Source of the DNA: Begonia masoniana
Lineage: Eukaryota > Streptophyta > Magnoliopsida > Cucurbitales > Begoniaceae
Assembly (NCBI GenBank): GCA_022432975.1
Contig: CM039511.1
Coordinates: 23,338,557 to 23,402,556 of the forward strand
Direction: 5' to 3'
DNA: 64,000 nucleotides
Below the pieces are notes generated by a model that ran no database searches, had not been told where the DNA came from, and saw nothing but the letters and a program-made list of their open reading frames with translations. The position numbers were made by a program, and so were the translations under genes. Below, piece by piece: positions 47,710 through 59,252 of the stretch (within the stretch, counting starts at the first letter, position 1; every line of letters begins with the position of its first letter).

Positions 47710-48242
47710 CTACTCAAAACACACTTCTGCTCTAACACTCCTCATCTTATTAATTACTACTATATGAATATACCTGGAATAATCCGATGGTTGAGCGGCT
47801 CCCTCTTCTTCGATCAAGGTAGACATCCTCGGAGGACAACACGGTGGTATCTTATTCGGTCCTAGACAATCTTTGGCCTGGTGCCCCACCTTGTCACACC
47901 GAAAACATCGACCGGAATGCAACTTGCACTCCCACCAGATGACACATCGCATAAGAAACCTTATCTACCTCCTTCACCTTAATAATGTCAAACAATCTTT
48001 CCGTTGCTTGAACCTACTCCTCGGCCTGTATCGGATCTATAGCACATCCATCAAATATCGGAGGTCGAACTGCCTAGTTCGTTCACTACCCTAGTTCCAT
48101 GAAGTACTATCTTGTCTATTACCATTTCCATCTCGGTCGAGTAAGATCTCTATTTGTTCTGACCATTGGTGCATTATGTCCATAAGCTCACTAATGGATT
48201 TCTCCTCGAGTTTTCTAGGTGCTTTCGGCATTTTCTTGTTCC
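47710..48242 (-). pseudogene. E13 gag remnant
   Basis: The minus strand starts MPKAPRKLEEKSISELMD at about 48233. TAG codons follow (after TSWN, and in AEE-stop-VQATERLFDIIK). A deletion of roughly 450 bases joins the first capsid helix region (DKVSYAMCHLVG) directly to the knuckle CFRCDKVGHQAKDC and KIPPCCPPRMSTLIEEEGAAQPS. The protease is missing. The knuckle residues are intact, but no capsid could form. Confidence 0.8.
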
Positions 48243-48404
48243 TAGACACATTGCATTTTCTTGTTCCTTCACATTAAGCAACACATACAAAATAAACAAT
48301 TTAGAATCATACATAAACTTAAACACTTACAGTCGATCGAGAGTCCTCATGCGGCGGTGTGTTTTTGGCAGGCATATCACAGAACTCGCTTTTAAAACTC
48401 CGTC

Positions 48405-48416
48405 TCTCTGATACCA
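48405..48416 (-). other. Primer-binding site of E13
   Basis: The minus strand TGGTATCAGAGA matches 11 of 12 bases of the initiator tRNA-Met complement, four bases from the 5' LTR. Confidence 0.85.
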
Positions 48417-48420
48417 TAAC

Positions 48421-51198
48421 TATGACGACCCCAACCCGATCAGGGCCGCCACGGACTTGCCGTGACATAATCATTACCTAAGCCCTCGCATTTTTTTCAC
48501 ATAAACTTTTTCATTTTTTTACTTTAAACATAACCCAAAACCCTTAAACAAACTAACCCTAACGTAACCTTAACTTTAAACTCTCGTAACCACGTAAATT
48601 TTTCTTTTTATATCACTCATAACGTTTCGAACTTCTAAACCATTAAATTGAAGTCTCGGATTGTTGAAATCCCTTAAAATCACATATTCCTCGATCATCA
48701 AAACATGACACTAATATAACCTACAATTTCAGACAAATTCAAGAAAACGAACTGCATGGATCGCTCTAAAAATCGAGCTTATCCTTACCTGTTAAAAATA
48801 ACCCAAGCAGTTCCAGTATATTTCTAAAATTAAGACTCTACATTCTAAACAATCTACTACCACTACATATACATCAAAACTCGACTATTCATACATCTTT
48901 CTATCAAAACATTCAATCTACATACTTAAACACTTTGATGCTTTCACAAACAAAACCGAATCAAATCCTCAAAACATACATCGAGCATAAGCACTAAATT
49001 CCCTAAAACATCACCAAGGACATACATTAACAAATCATTCAAAATAGTACTACTTCAAACCTATATCCACTATAAAATTTCCTGAATATTAAACTTAAAT
49101 ATACACCCTAAAATCCATCACCTTTCTAACCAACAAAACTAACTCACATCCATTCGTCACCAAAACAGTTCGGGGCACACCATCGGATCATCTAGCCAAA
49201 CCAAAACACACCCCGTCGCCACGAGCACCATCCGTCGACCACCTATTCTTTGTCATCGAGTTCACACCTGTCACCTACATCATGCAACATAAACAGTAAG
49301 CCTAATGCTTAGTAAGGGGATGCACTATATGAATTTAAAACATTTTACTTAACATATGCAGTTTCTGCAGTTTCTACAGTTTCATCGTACATAATCATTT
49401 CGTTTCATTTCATCGTTCATATTCATTTCGTTTCGTTTCGTCATACATATTCATTTCATTTCGTTTCATCATACATATTCATTTCATTTCCATCGTACAT
49501 ACATGTAATCCTCTACCAATGGAGGGCGGATTAGTTTCTCCATCTCTAGACGTTCCACATATAAATCTTTATCTGAAGGGTGAACCACTTCCCTCAGATA
49601 TCATACGTTTTCTGGACGTTCCACAATTTACATCTGAAGGGTGAACAACTTCCCTCAGACACTATACATTTTCGTTTTACATCGTTGTCGTTTGTACGTT
49701 TAAATCATGAAATCATATGCTAAAACATTTTCGTACTTTTTCTAAAACATGATGCATGAGAAATCTATGTACGACATATCATCAAAACATATCATCAAAC
49801 AATTCACTACGTACGTGGACATATACTATTCTTAACGAACTTCACAAACAACTAACCTTCTAAGCTACCCGACTCATTAATCCCCACAATCAGAAAATCA
49901 TCATCAAAGCAGAAAAACCTAACGTTGACACGATGTAGGGCCTTAAGGGCCGGAAGCCTAACATCCACTTACCTGGCGTCCGTAGTAAGCCGAGCACCGT
50001 CCAAAGGTCGTCTCCACCTAAAGCATTTCACAATTAAGGCATTAAAATCGATCCTAAATAAACGAACTCTAAACTTAAACTAAGTCTCTAGCCAAATCCA
50101 ACTAAAACCTAATTAAATGGGCCACTAATTTGGGTTTGGTAAAACCGACCCCAAAACTTCGAACGCGCGTAACTCTTGCGTCGGTTATCGGAATCGAACG
50201 ATTCCAGCGGCCACGTACTCCTCTAATAACCTATTTTAATCTGTCAAAAGGAATTTTAAAACAAATGACCGGAACTAGGTCAAAAAGGGAAAAACCCGAA
50301 CTGCCCCTTTTTCCCAAAATTTCACTTTTTCAATTTTTTATCAAAACTCTCTCAATTCCTCACTAATCTATCCTCCTAACATCCAATTAACATAATCTAA
50401 TAAGAAAACCCGGAATCCCACACAAAAAACCCGAGCTCCAAAAACCTAGCCCACGGTTTTTCCCCAAATCCGAGCTCCTCATTGCTCGGCTATCCATGCC
50501 AGCACCGAGCTCGGCCAATTGACGCTGAAAGCAACCAAAAAGGGCCGGTGGACGGAGCTCAATCGAGCTTGCCACTGTCGGCCATGAACAGAACGAAAAC
50601 AGGGAAGAAACTCAACCTGTTTTCAGTCGGGTCTAGCGCGGAGAAGGCCGAACCGAGCTCTGGTTCAGCTCGCCGGAGTTCGCTCGTCTGAACAGTGGTC
50701 GGAGCCGTGGTCGCCGTCGGAGGGTCGCGCGTCTCCCTTCTCTCTCGGCGTCGGGGCTCTGCAGCGGGGATGGCTTCATCGTGAAGCCATTAGGCTTTTA
50801 ATAAAAATTAAAATCTTTTACTTACCAAATTACTTAAATGCCCCTCCCTCAATTATATGCTTAATTCTTTAATTAGTCTATCGATTCGGTTTCTCTGCAA
50901 TTTTCTTATTTCTCCAAATATTCTAATTTAGTCTTAGAGTTATAACAAAACTCACCGTTCACAAAACGGACTTATTTTGCTATTTTTATGAATTAACATA
51001 CTAAAAGGGTAAAACGGGAACTCTAGCATTACTCTTTTCGATTTGGGTTTCTAAAATTTCATTTATTCCTCTAAAAATTCCCGTAAATTTCTAGGGCTCT
51101 AAAGAAACATCCCGCTCAAGAAAATACTTTAATTTGCTATTTACGAAAATAACCTAAGAAATTAGAAAATCCTAAGGTCCGAAAACCCGGGCGTTACA
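48421..51198 (-). repeat. 5' LTR of E13 (2778 bp)
   Basis: It is nearly identical to 42399-45149. Differences include a TATGACG edge instead of TGTGACG, an extra 9 bases in the GCAGTTTCTGCAG stretch (49355-49375), AATCCCACAC against ACG near 50415, and an extra GTCGGGG near 50750. It ends GGGCGTTACA next to gtggc. Confidence 0.95.
49275..49972 (-). other. Putative LTR intron, E13 5' LTR
   Basis: The donor CCAG|GTAAGTGG is at 49972, the hairpin/branch box at 49289-49308 and the acceptor TGATGTAG|GTGACAGG at 49275. Length 698. This is the copy that would lie in the element's transcript leader. Confidence 0.5.
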
Positions 51199-52139
51199 GT
51201 GGCCACTCTCTCCACATCGATAGCACTTATTCGTGCCAAATCTGCAATCGCCACTGTGTTCTTTCTGGCACTTAGGGCACAACGGCTATTGAGTAGCCCC
51301 TTGTACATGCTTTCCCTTGCCCTAGTCATTGCCTCCTTCGTATGGCTTTTTAACACCTCTCTGCTGTTGTGGTTGTTGCTCTCTAGGTTGCCAACCTCGA
51401 TTCCGTGGTTGAGGCTGGATTTCACGAACGAAGCCCCTAGTAGGCTCCCTTGGTTTTACGCACGTTAGTTCTGCAGCCTCAAATTGCAAAGCTCTTGCTG
51501 CGATATCTGCGTAAGGTACATTCAAAATTCCAGACACTATAACACTCATTTGAATTTCTGGATTCAGCCCTTCCATAAATTGGTGCACCTTGTCTTCGTT
51601 ATCGCTTACTCGGCATGGTGCAAACCGAGATAAGGCTTCAAACTTCTGAACATATTCCGCAACCAAACTAGTCTGCTTTAGCTGCGTGAACTCCCTCCTT
51701 TAGCTGCCCTCACTGTACGACTGAAGTATTTGTCGTAGAATACGACTTTAAACCGTTCCCACATCATTACTGTCACGTCGGTGGTTGCCTTGATGGAATC
51801 CCACAAGAACCGAGCGTCCATGGCAAAGTGGAATGTAGCACATGCAACCTTTTCTCCATTCTCTATTTTTGCATATGCTAGTATATCCTCTATCGTTTGT
51901 ATTTACTCCTCCACAACAATGGGATCAGGAGATTTATCGTCAAACACTGGAGGTCATAGTTTCTGGAATCTCTCCATGCCATGATTGTTTGGAACTACCA
52001 ATTATTGGGCACGGGGACCCTCACGGTTTATCAGTCTCTCTATTTGTTGAGCTTCCCTGTCCATATGTTGAGCCTAACGATCAAGTAAGTCCGTCAACCT
52101 ATCCAAGGCTTCGTCCCTAGCATTTCTACCTTGTACCAT
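51199..52139 (-). pseudogene. E12 gag N-terminal part
   Basis: It starts MVQGRNARDEALDRLTDLLDR at 52139, then has a stop, RFQKL-stop-PPVFDD, ARFLWDSIKATTDV, VMMWERFKVVFYDKYFSRTVRAA, and an open piece (51322-51666) with VAEYVQKFEALSRFA and FMEGLNPEIQMSV. It ends with CYRCGESGH at the E13 edge, the first half of a CCHC knuckle. At least three stops or shifts are present. Confidence 0.88.
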
Positions 52140-52285
52140 TTTATAATCCTATAAAAATGTAAAGACAATAATCCTAAGAAATCAAAATAAAAGAAAACTC
52201 ATAACGTACTTATAGTTGAAGAAGTATGTCTGTGTAGTGGCTTGCACAGTTGAGCAGTCTACAGAACCGATTTTAAAACCCAGGG

Positions 52286-52297
52286 GCTCTGATACCA
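52286..52297 (-). other. Primer-binding site of E12
   Basis: The minus strand is a perfect TGGTATCAGAGC, four bases from the LTR. Leader sequence without a gene lies between it and gag (52140-52285). Confidence 0.9.
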
Positions 52298-52301
52298 TAA
52301 C

Positions 52302-52725
52302 TGTTACGTCCTGTAAATTTACCCTTGTCACTATTCTAAAAATCCCATAAAATTCGTGTTTTATTTCGAACATCTAATCTTAGCTCATTTAAGGACAACT
52401 AAATTCATTAAGCAGAGGACATTCTAAGGTCTTAGTTTTTACATTTTCGTCTCTATCTGAACTATTGAAGGGAATCGGTGTCGGCTTGAGGAACTTGTCG
52501 TCTGGGAGCCAAAATAGTCAGAGAAGTTGTTGGGAGAGGAAATTTCGTGAAATGCTGGAGAAGGGAGGGGGAAATGTGATTTTTTCTCATTTCACCAAAA
52601 ATCTCTCATTTCTTACTAGGACTCTAATAAAATTTTCCTTTCACAAAATGAACCTAGCTTGACATATTTACCGAAATGCTATTACATAGTGGAAAATCTA
52701 AAATCCCGTAAAACTTGGTGTTATA
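52302..52725 (-). repeat. 5' LTR of E12, only 424 bp
   Basis: The plus-strand edges are TGTTACGTCC and GGTGTTATA, a decayed TG...CA pair. It is far shorter than the 2.7-3.4 kb LTRs around it and lacks the intron layout, so it is either a short-LTR family or a copy with a large internal deletion. The right edge abuts E14 integrase text (GTATCACTC...). Confidence 0.75.
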
Positions 52726-53718
52726 GTATCACTCACATTACCATACTTGTTAAATCAATCTGATAAGCATTGTCATTGATGCGTTCCAACACTTGGGAGG
52801 GACAATCTCCTCGAGGTTGCAACTTGTTCTTTCTTTCCTTAAGTGATTTCAAACCCAATCTCTAGGCTCGAAAATAACTTTCATTTGGTGCTTGTTTGCC
52901 TGACTTGTATAATATTTATTCTTTTTCTCAATGTTTTCTCTTACCCTTGCTTGTAGTTCCCTAACAAATTCGGCTCTTTTGTTTATATCAAAATTAGCAA
53001 ACTCGTTAGTAGGAAAATGTAACATATTAGTTAAAGGATTAAAACCTTAAATAATTTCAAATGGTGAATAAAATGTAGTAGAATGAACAGCCCTATTATA
53101 TGCAAACTCAAAATGGGATAAACACTTCTCCCATTGTCTTAAGTTCTTAGAAATAATGGCGCTCAACAAAGTAGAAAGTGTTCTATTTACTACCTCAATT
53201 TTTCAATCTGTATGAGGGGGTGCTACGGTTGAGAATAAAAGTTTAATGTCTAGCTTATTCCATAAAGTTCTCTAAAAATTACTCAAAAACTTAAGATCTC
53301 GATCACTCACAATAGTTTTAGGTAAGCCATGTAACCGCACAATCTCTTTAAAAAATAAATCCACAACATGTGTAGTATCATTAGTTTTCGAACATGCTAT
53401 AAAATGTGTCATCTTACTAAACCTATCAACAACTACAAAAATACTATCCTTTCTATTTTGAGTTTTCGGACAAACTTATATCGAAATCCATTCAAATATC
53501 AATCCAAGGTTGAGTAGGTATTGGGAGAGGAGTATACATTCTGTGTTGTATGATCTTCGATTTAGATTTTCTACACTCAATACATTTATTACAAATTATC
53601 TACACACCATGTCTCATCTTAGGCCAATAAAAATGCTCACATGAAACATCCAAAGTTTTACTTACTCCAAAATGTCTCATTAATCCATCTCAATGAGTTT
53701 CTCTAACAAACAATTCTC
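52726..53718 (-). pseudogene. E14 integrase remnant
   Basis: The minus strand shows KHQMKVIFEPRD, VWNHLRKER, KLQPRGD and VLERINDNAYQIDL, the C-terminal integrase region of CRM/Reina-like chromoviruses, cut at 52726 by E12. Upstream, in several frames, lie the core pieces ([43 protein letters not shown]). Stops are frequent. Confidence 0.75.
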
Positions 53719-55192
53719 TCAAGAAACACTTAGGAATACCAAGTATAACTTTCTTAAATAGATCACCAGCCTATAATAGTCACCATATGCATTATTTTCA
53801 CATAATTTCCAAATTTCACTAAAATCTGAATCTACTTCATATAATTCTTTAACAAGTTCAAATCTAAGCAATTTAGATTGTATGCAAGTTATAAGTACAT
53901 ACCCTCGAGACAATGCATCAGCCATTACATTTTCCTTACCTTTCTTATATTTGATCACGTATGAAAATATTTCAATGAATTGCATCCATTTTGCATGCCT
54001 TTTGTGTAGTTTTCCTTGCGACTTCAAGTGTTTCAAACTCTCATGATCAAAGTGAATAATAAATTCTTTTGGCAACAAATAATGTTGCCATGTTTGAAGT
54101 GCTCAAACTAAGCCATACAATTCCTTGTCGTATGTGGGATAGTTCAAATCCGCTCCATTAAGCTTCTTGTTAAAGTAAGCAATAGGCTTGGAATCCAACA
54201 TTTAAACACCGCTAATACCTTTTCTCGATGCATCACATTCAATCTCAAAAGCTTTATCAAAATTAGGTAAAACAAGCAATGGTGCATTAGTAAGTTTATT
54301 TTTTAGGAGATTAAATGTTTGTTTATGTATTTCAGTCCACTTAAATTCAACATTCTTCTTTACAAAATCATTTAAGGGAGCCGCAATGGTGCTAAAATCT
54401 TTAACAAACATCTTGTAAAAGCTTGCTAATCCATGAAAAGTTCTTACCTCGTTGGAGTTCTTGGGTCTAAATCATTCCCTAATTGCCTTAACTTTTTCAT
54501 CATCCACCGATACTCCACTTGAACTAACTACAAAACAAAGAAACACTATCGAATCCATGCAAAAGGTGCACTTCTTTAAGTTAGCATATAGTTGATTTTA
54601 TCTTAAAGCATTAAAAACTTAATTCAGCTGTTCAACATGTGCACTTTGAGTTTTACTATAAACTAAGATATAATCATAGTACACAACAACAAACTTTCCA
54701 ATAAAAGATCTCAACATATGATTCATCAATCTCATAAAAGTACTTGGTGCATTAGACAAACCAAATGAGATTACTAACCACTCATAAAGAACATATTTAG
54801 TTTAAAGGCGATTTTCCATTCATCTTTCTCTTTCATGCGAATTTGGTAATATCCATTCTTTAGATCAATTTTTGAAAATAAGCATGCACCATGTAACTCA
54901 TCAAGCATATCATCCAATCGACGAATATGGTGTCGATACTTTATCGTGATCTTGTTGATAGCTTGACAATCAAAACACATTCACCAAGTTCCATCTTTTT
55001 TCAGAACTAAGATGACGTGAACCGAGTATGGACCATCGTTGTCCTTTACAAATTCCTTCTCCACTAGTTCAGCCACTTGCCTTTGGATTTCCTAGGTTTC
55101 TTCGGGATTAACTCGGTATGTCGGCCAATTAGGATTTGATGCTCCTAGCATGAAATCTATTTGATGTTCAATCTCTCTCAAAGGAGGCAACC
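53719..55192 (-). pseudogene. E14 reverse transcriptase and RNase H
   Basis: It starts at the E15 edge with PPLREIEHQIDFMLGASNPNWPTYR, then [34 protein letters not shown] and [16 protein letters not shown]. The catalytic region near 54690 is damaged ([10 protein letters not shown]). The RNase H region has [56 protein letters not shown] and [17 protein letters not shown]. Its sequence type (RHAKW.EF, YVIKYK.GK.N) is that of a lineage different from E2/E10/E12. Decay is heavier, so it is older. Confidence 0.85.
55188..55192. repeat. Target-site duplication caacc, left of E15
   Basis: Repeated at 58282-58286. The flanking E14 codons (ELPRGL right, PPLREIEH left) are continuous once one copy is counted. 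Confidence 0.95.
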
Positions 55193-55399
55193 TGTAACGA
55201 CCCTTAAACCTAACCCTTAATTTCCCGTATAAATTTTTCTTTTTAAACCTCTAAATAAAAATAAAAACGTCTGTAAAACCATTTAAAGAAAATGCCTTAA
55301 AATAAGTGTTGAAATTTCCTTGAAAAATTAATTAAAACATTAAAGAAACATATTAAATCTTTGGCCAAAGGAATCAGGGGTAAAAAGGGCATTTTCCCA

Positions 55400-55725
55400 T
55401 GAAAATCCATGGCCGATCGATCGGCTATGGTAAAAAATTTTGGGGCGAACGATCGCCCCACATATGGGTGAACAATCGCCCCACATATGGGTGATCGATC
55501 GCCCCACATATGGGCCATCGATCGCCCCACATATGGGAGATCGTTCGCCCGTTGATTACCAACACCAGCCGATCGATCACCCCTACAGGGGCGATCGATT
55601 GACACACGCTCTGGAATTTCTTCCAGAGCGTGACCAAAGAAAACAAAGAGGGGCGATCGATCGCCCTCCCTGGCGATCGATTGGCAAGCCCTCTGGAAAT
55701 CTAATTTTTCCAGAGAGCTGCCCCT
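55400..55725. repeat. GATCGATC module with four 23-bp units (E15 LTR)
   Basis: Units CCCCACATATGGGTGATCG plus ATCG repeat at 55456, 55479, 55502 and 55525, each with the palindromes CATATG and (mostly) GATCGATC. They are flanked by GGCCGATCGATCGGC (55411) and GGGGCGATCGAT (55578, 55651), and by two hairpins: CGCTCTGGAA...TTCCAGAGCG (55608-55631) and CCTCTGGAAA...TTCCAGAG (55690-55716). Confidence 0.85.
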
Positions 55726-56184
55726 CACTTATTTCTCCCATCAATTCCCTGCACATCAACTCAAACACTTCTCAATTTTTCTTTCATCAATTGCCTCTAA
55801 ACATTTTATAACAACTTTCCACCCACGTACAATTCACTCTTCCCCCAATCACTCAGAAACCGACCCAAAACACATTTAAACATAATCAAATTTCATAAAA
55901 ATGAACCGCGTGGTTCCGTTTAAAAGTTTAACATTTCCCCCTTTTTGAAAATATCAAAAACATTACAAAATACTACACAATATCTAGCCAGATCCAAGCA
56001 TCCTAAAATGTTCAACTAAACCAATTTCCTATATTCTTATCTATCAATTTTTCCAAAACAATTACCTACGTCCCCACGGGTCAAAATAAGCACCTACTGA
56101 GCCTGCACACTCTCGCGAGCATTCTTCTTCAACCTGCTTAGACTTCAGGCGAAGGAACGTCGTCCTCACCTGTCTCAAAATCAC

Positions 56185-56716
56185 CTACACCATAGAAAAT
56201 AAAATGTGAGCTAGAGGCTCAGTAAATCTACGTGAATACATGTGAATGCTATGCATGTACAGTTCATAAATTATGCATCATACCTTTTTGCTATTCATTT
56301 CTTTTATGTCACCGGGGCTTCACTCTCGCTAGATAGGAGCGGCACATCCGGCGATTGGATAGCCCCTCGTATCTAACCGGGGAAAAACATGCTTCATCAG
56401 ACAGCCATGTCTGAACCACCGCCACCGACGTGACCATCGTTTCATTTATTAACCTTTTCGTTAACATTTCTTTTTCATGAAAATATGCATATAAATTCTT
56501 TTCATGCCTTTAGAAAAACAATGATGCATGAACATATGTTGTGCCATAACGAGATCGAAACATACAAACAATAAACTTAAACAATTAACAACCTAACCAA
56601 ACCTAAAACTAACTACCCGTTCTAATTACCCAAACGCAATATATCTCCAATTCCTCAATTTAACATACATTCTTATGGTGTAGGCCAAGACGGCCAAACA
56701 AATCACGAAGACTTAC
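56185..56716 (-). other. Putative LTR intron, E15
   Basis: The donor CGAG|GTAAGTCTTCG is at 56716 with TTGGCCGTCTTGGCCTACAC after it. TTTACTGAGCCTCTAGCTC is a diverged branch box near 56205 and the acceptor GGTGTAG|GTGA is at 56185. Length 532. Confidence 0.45.
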
Positions 56717-58281
56717 CTCGTGTCCTTAGCAAATCAATTTAACTTAATGAATCTCTTATTTTTTGTAACTTGAAACCTAAAGCACATCAACTTCAAAATC
56801 AATATCTCCATTTATAACAAGTCCAATATATTCAAAACAAAGCAACTACAATTAAATTCTGAATATTACCAATAGAGGGCTAACACATGCAATTAAACAT
56901 TCGATACACAATGACAATACTCCAATTGAAACATCTCAATGCAATTAGTATTTGAACCAAACATCAACAATTCCAAGCCATCTAATCCAACAAGAACATA
57001 AACATGTGTGGCACTTAAATAAAGTATTTCAAACCAGCACAAGTAAATCAATTGCCTTGAATTACAAAAACTCAGATTCTAGCTCAAAACATGAACCAAT
57101 TTTGAAAAATTATAACTTCTTCTACAAATGTTGAAACGGCTTGATTTCAAAGGCCACGGCTTTCTTAAAGTATCTAATTTAACCCACAAAAATAGTTTTG
57201 CAAGAAAAAAATCAGAAAGATGGTCAAAATGCATCAGAACAGTGACCTGCCCGAAATTTCACATTACTAATTTACTTAAACTTTGAAAATTCATAACTTT
57301 TCATATACTCGCCCGAATTCAATGATTCAACGTGTTATAGAATCATCAAAATGTCTAGTTTCACATGGTGGAGTCTATTTGCCAAAAATATACCTCAGGT
57401 AGCGCCAAAAAATTAAAAACCGATCTGTCCTATAAATTTCAGTTTTGCACATTACTATAGTTCATCAAATTCTCAACCCAATTTATCAAATATCCAATCA
57501 TCATCAACCTTCAACATACCATTATAGGTTATAAATGAGCGAGAAATTAGAACAACAATCCACCATTTTCAGTGCATTTCCTCAAACATTCAAGAATCAC
57601 AAACTTCATAACCAATATTCCACAATTTAACACATCCAAGCCATAGATTCATCTACCAATAAGAAGGGAAGTTGCCTTACCTCTAAATCTTTCAAGAAGA
57701 TGATGGATTTCGTGGACCAATCTTCAAGGAGAGGAGGATTTTTGGAAACCCTAACACAACACAAAACCCATGAAAATCCATCACCAAATCTTAGTACTAA
57801 ACAAAAACTCACTCCATAAGTTACCTTGGATCATCAAAATAGAGGAGGAAATTGAAGAGAAATAGGCGTGGGGAGGAGAAATAGAGAGGGCTGTGTTTGA
57901 GAGGGAAAAAGGGGAGGTGAGGTGCGTAGAGGGAGTGAATAAAATGTCCAACTCTTCTTCCCTCATATGATTAAAATATATATTTTGTTTAAATAAAAGT
58001 AGCTTCTCATGGAAGCTTTGCCACATGTCCAACATTGATTGGACAAAGCCAACTACCACTCTTTACATGCCTAATTTGCCCTCCCACTTCTTTCCAACTA
58101 TTAGTTACTTCATAGTTAATTCAATCCATTTAATTTGCTTTCTATAAACATCACTTTTAAATCTGACTAATTAATTCTAATTTCCCAAATTACATTTTTG
58201 TCTTATGTAATTAAATAAAAATTATTAAAGCTTTTGATACGGAAATTTTAAGGCCATAACATAAAAGTCCCGGGTGTTACA

Positions 58282-59252
58282 CAACCCTCTCGGTAATTCT
58301 TTGAGAAACACATCTTAAAATTCCTGCAAAGGGGAAGAAACAACACTAATAAGAGAATGAGAAACATCTTTGTACAATAGTACAAGTACTTCTTGCCTCG
58401 CTATCATCACATTTTTAACCTTACTTTTGCTTGTCATTCCACTCATTTTTCCATTCTCCCTTGTTTTCTCTCACTCTCGGCCTTTCTCTCCTTGCACTTT
58501 TTTTTTCTCTCTTTCACTCTTCTTTTCACTCACTCTACTATCTTATTTTTCATGTCTTTGCTCACTCAATGGCTTTTCTCTCTTTTTGAATTCTTTTGCA
58601 ATCCTCTCTTAATCCTCACTAGCCTCCCACAGTTTTAGTGATTTGATAATTATCTTCCTACCATTCTTAAAACCATTGTACTTGACGTTTCTATCGAATT
58701 GTCATGGTCTCCCCAAAAAGATATGTGTAGCTTCCATGGGTACTACATAACCATGAACCTCATCTTTATACTTACCAATTGTGAGTGCAACTTTCACTTG
58801 CCCAGTCACTTTCATTTCTCCACAATCCATTGTAGCTTGTAAGGCCTGAGATGCTTCACGATTTCCAAGCTCAATTTTTCTACCAACAAAATGCTAGCAA
58901 TGTTAGTACAACTTCCACTATCAATTATCAAACTACTTACCTTGTTATTCACATGGCATCTAGTGTAAAATATATGCTCCATTTGCACTTTATCTCCATC
59001 TTTCTTTGCTTGAAAGTTGAGTACACGTCTAGTGACCAATAGCTCTCCCCTCACAGGTTTCTCTATATCCACATTGCTACAATCTTCTTATGGTGGTATT
59101 TCATCATCACTTGGACTTAAACTTGATATATCACCATTATCCAAAATAATCATAGCTCTTTGATTCGGACAATTATAAGAAATATGACCAAAACCTTGAC
59201 TTCTAAAACACTTAACCTCTCAAAACTTAATAGGTGTGTAAGTCTCAGTTTT
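58282..59252 (-). pseudogene. E14 gag end and protease
   Basis: On the minus strand a knuckle-like CFRSQGFGHISYNC (59158-59220) has Ser for the second Cys. Then come acidic residues, ERPVRGELLVTRRVLNFQ and the protease with SLIIDSGSCTNIASILLVEKL (active DSG intact) in an 86-codon frame (58812-59072). It continues through VALTIGKYKDEVHGYVVPMEATHIFLG to KELPRGL at the E15 edge. The gag N-terminal side is cut at 59252 by LTR E16. Confidence 0.85.

Larger units (their letters stand above)
42399..51198 (-). mobile_element. E13: structurally complete non-autonomous gypsy element
   Basis: It has two LTRs of 2.75 and 2.78 kb, nearly identical; a primer site, a polypurine tract and a perfect 5-bp duplication (gtggc). 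The internal 3271 bases carry only a damaged, internally deleted gag and no protease, RT or integrase, so it must have moved with enzymes supplied by a relative (compare large retrotransposon derivatives). The visible LTR differences are a handful of substitutions plus three small indels, so it is the youngest two-LTR element in the window. Confidence 0.93.
55193..58281 (-). mobile_element. E15: solo gypsy LTR, 3089 bp
   Basis: On the minus strand it runs from TGTAACACCCGGGAC to AAGGGTCGTTACA and is flanked by caacc on both sides. No internal region is present, so it is the product of recombination between two LTRs. It has donor (56716), acceptor (56185), and the GATCGATC module with four 23-bp units (55456-55547) near its 3' end. 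Bases 56750-58250 are AT-rich with no gene. Confidence 0.95.

Noticed and set aside
55425..55811. Frames with repeated YVGRS / PHMGD peptides
   Set aside because: They come from the 23-bp palindromic units of the E15 LTR; different frames on both strands are open simultaneously.
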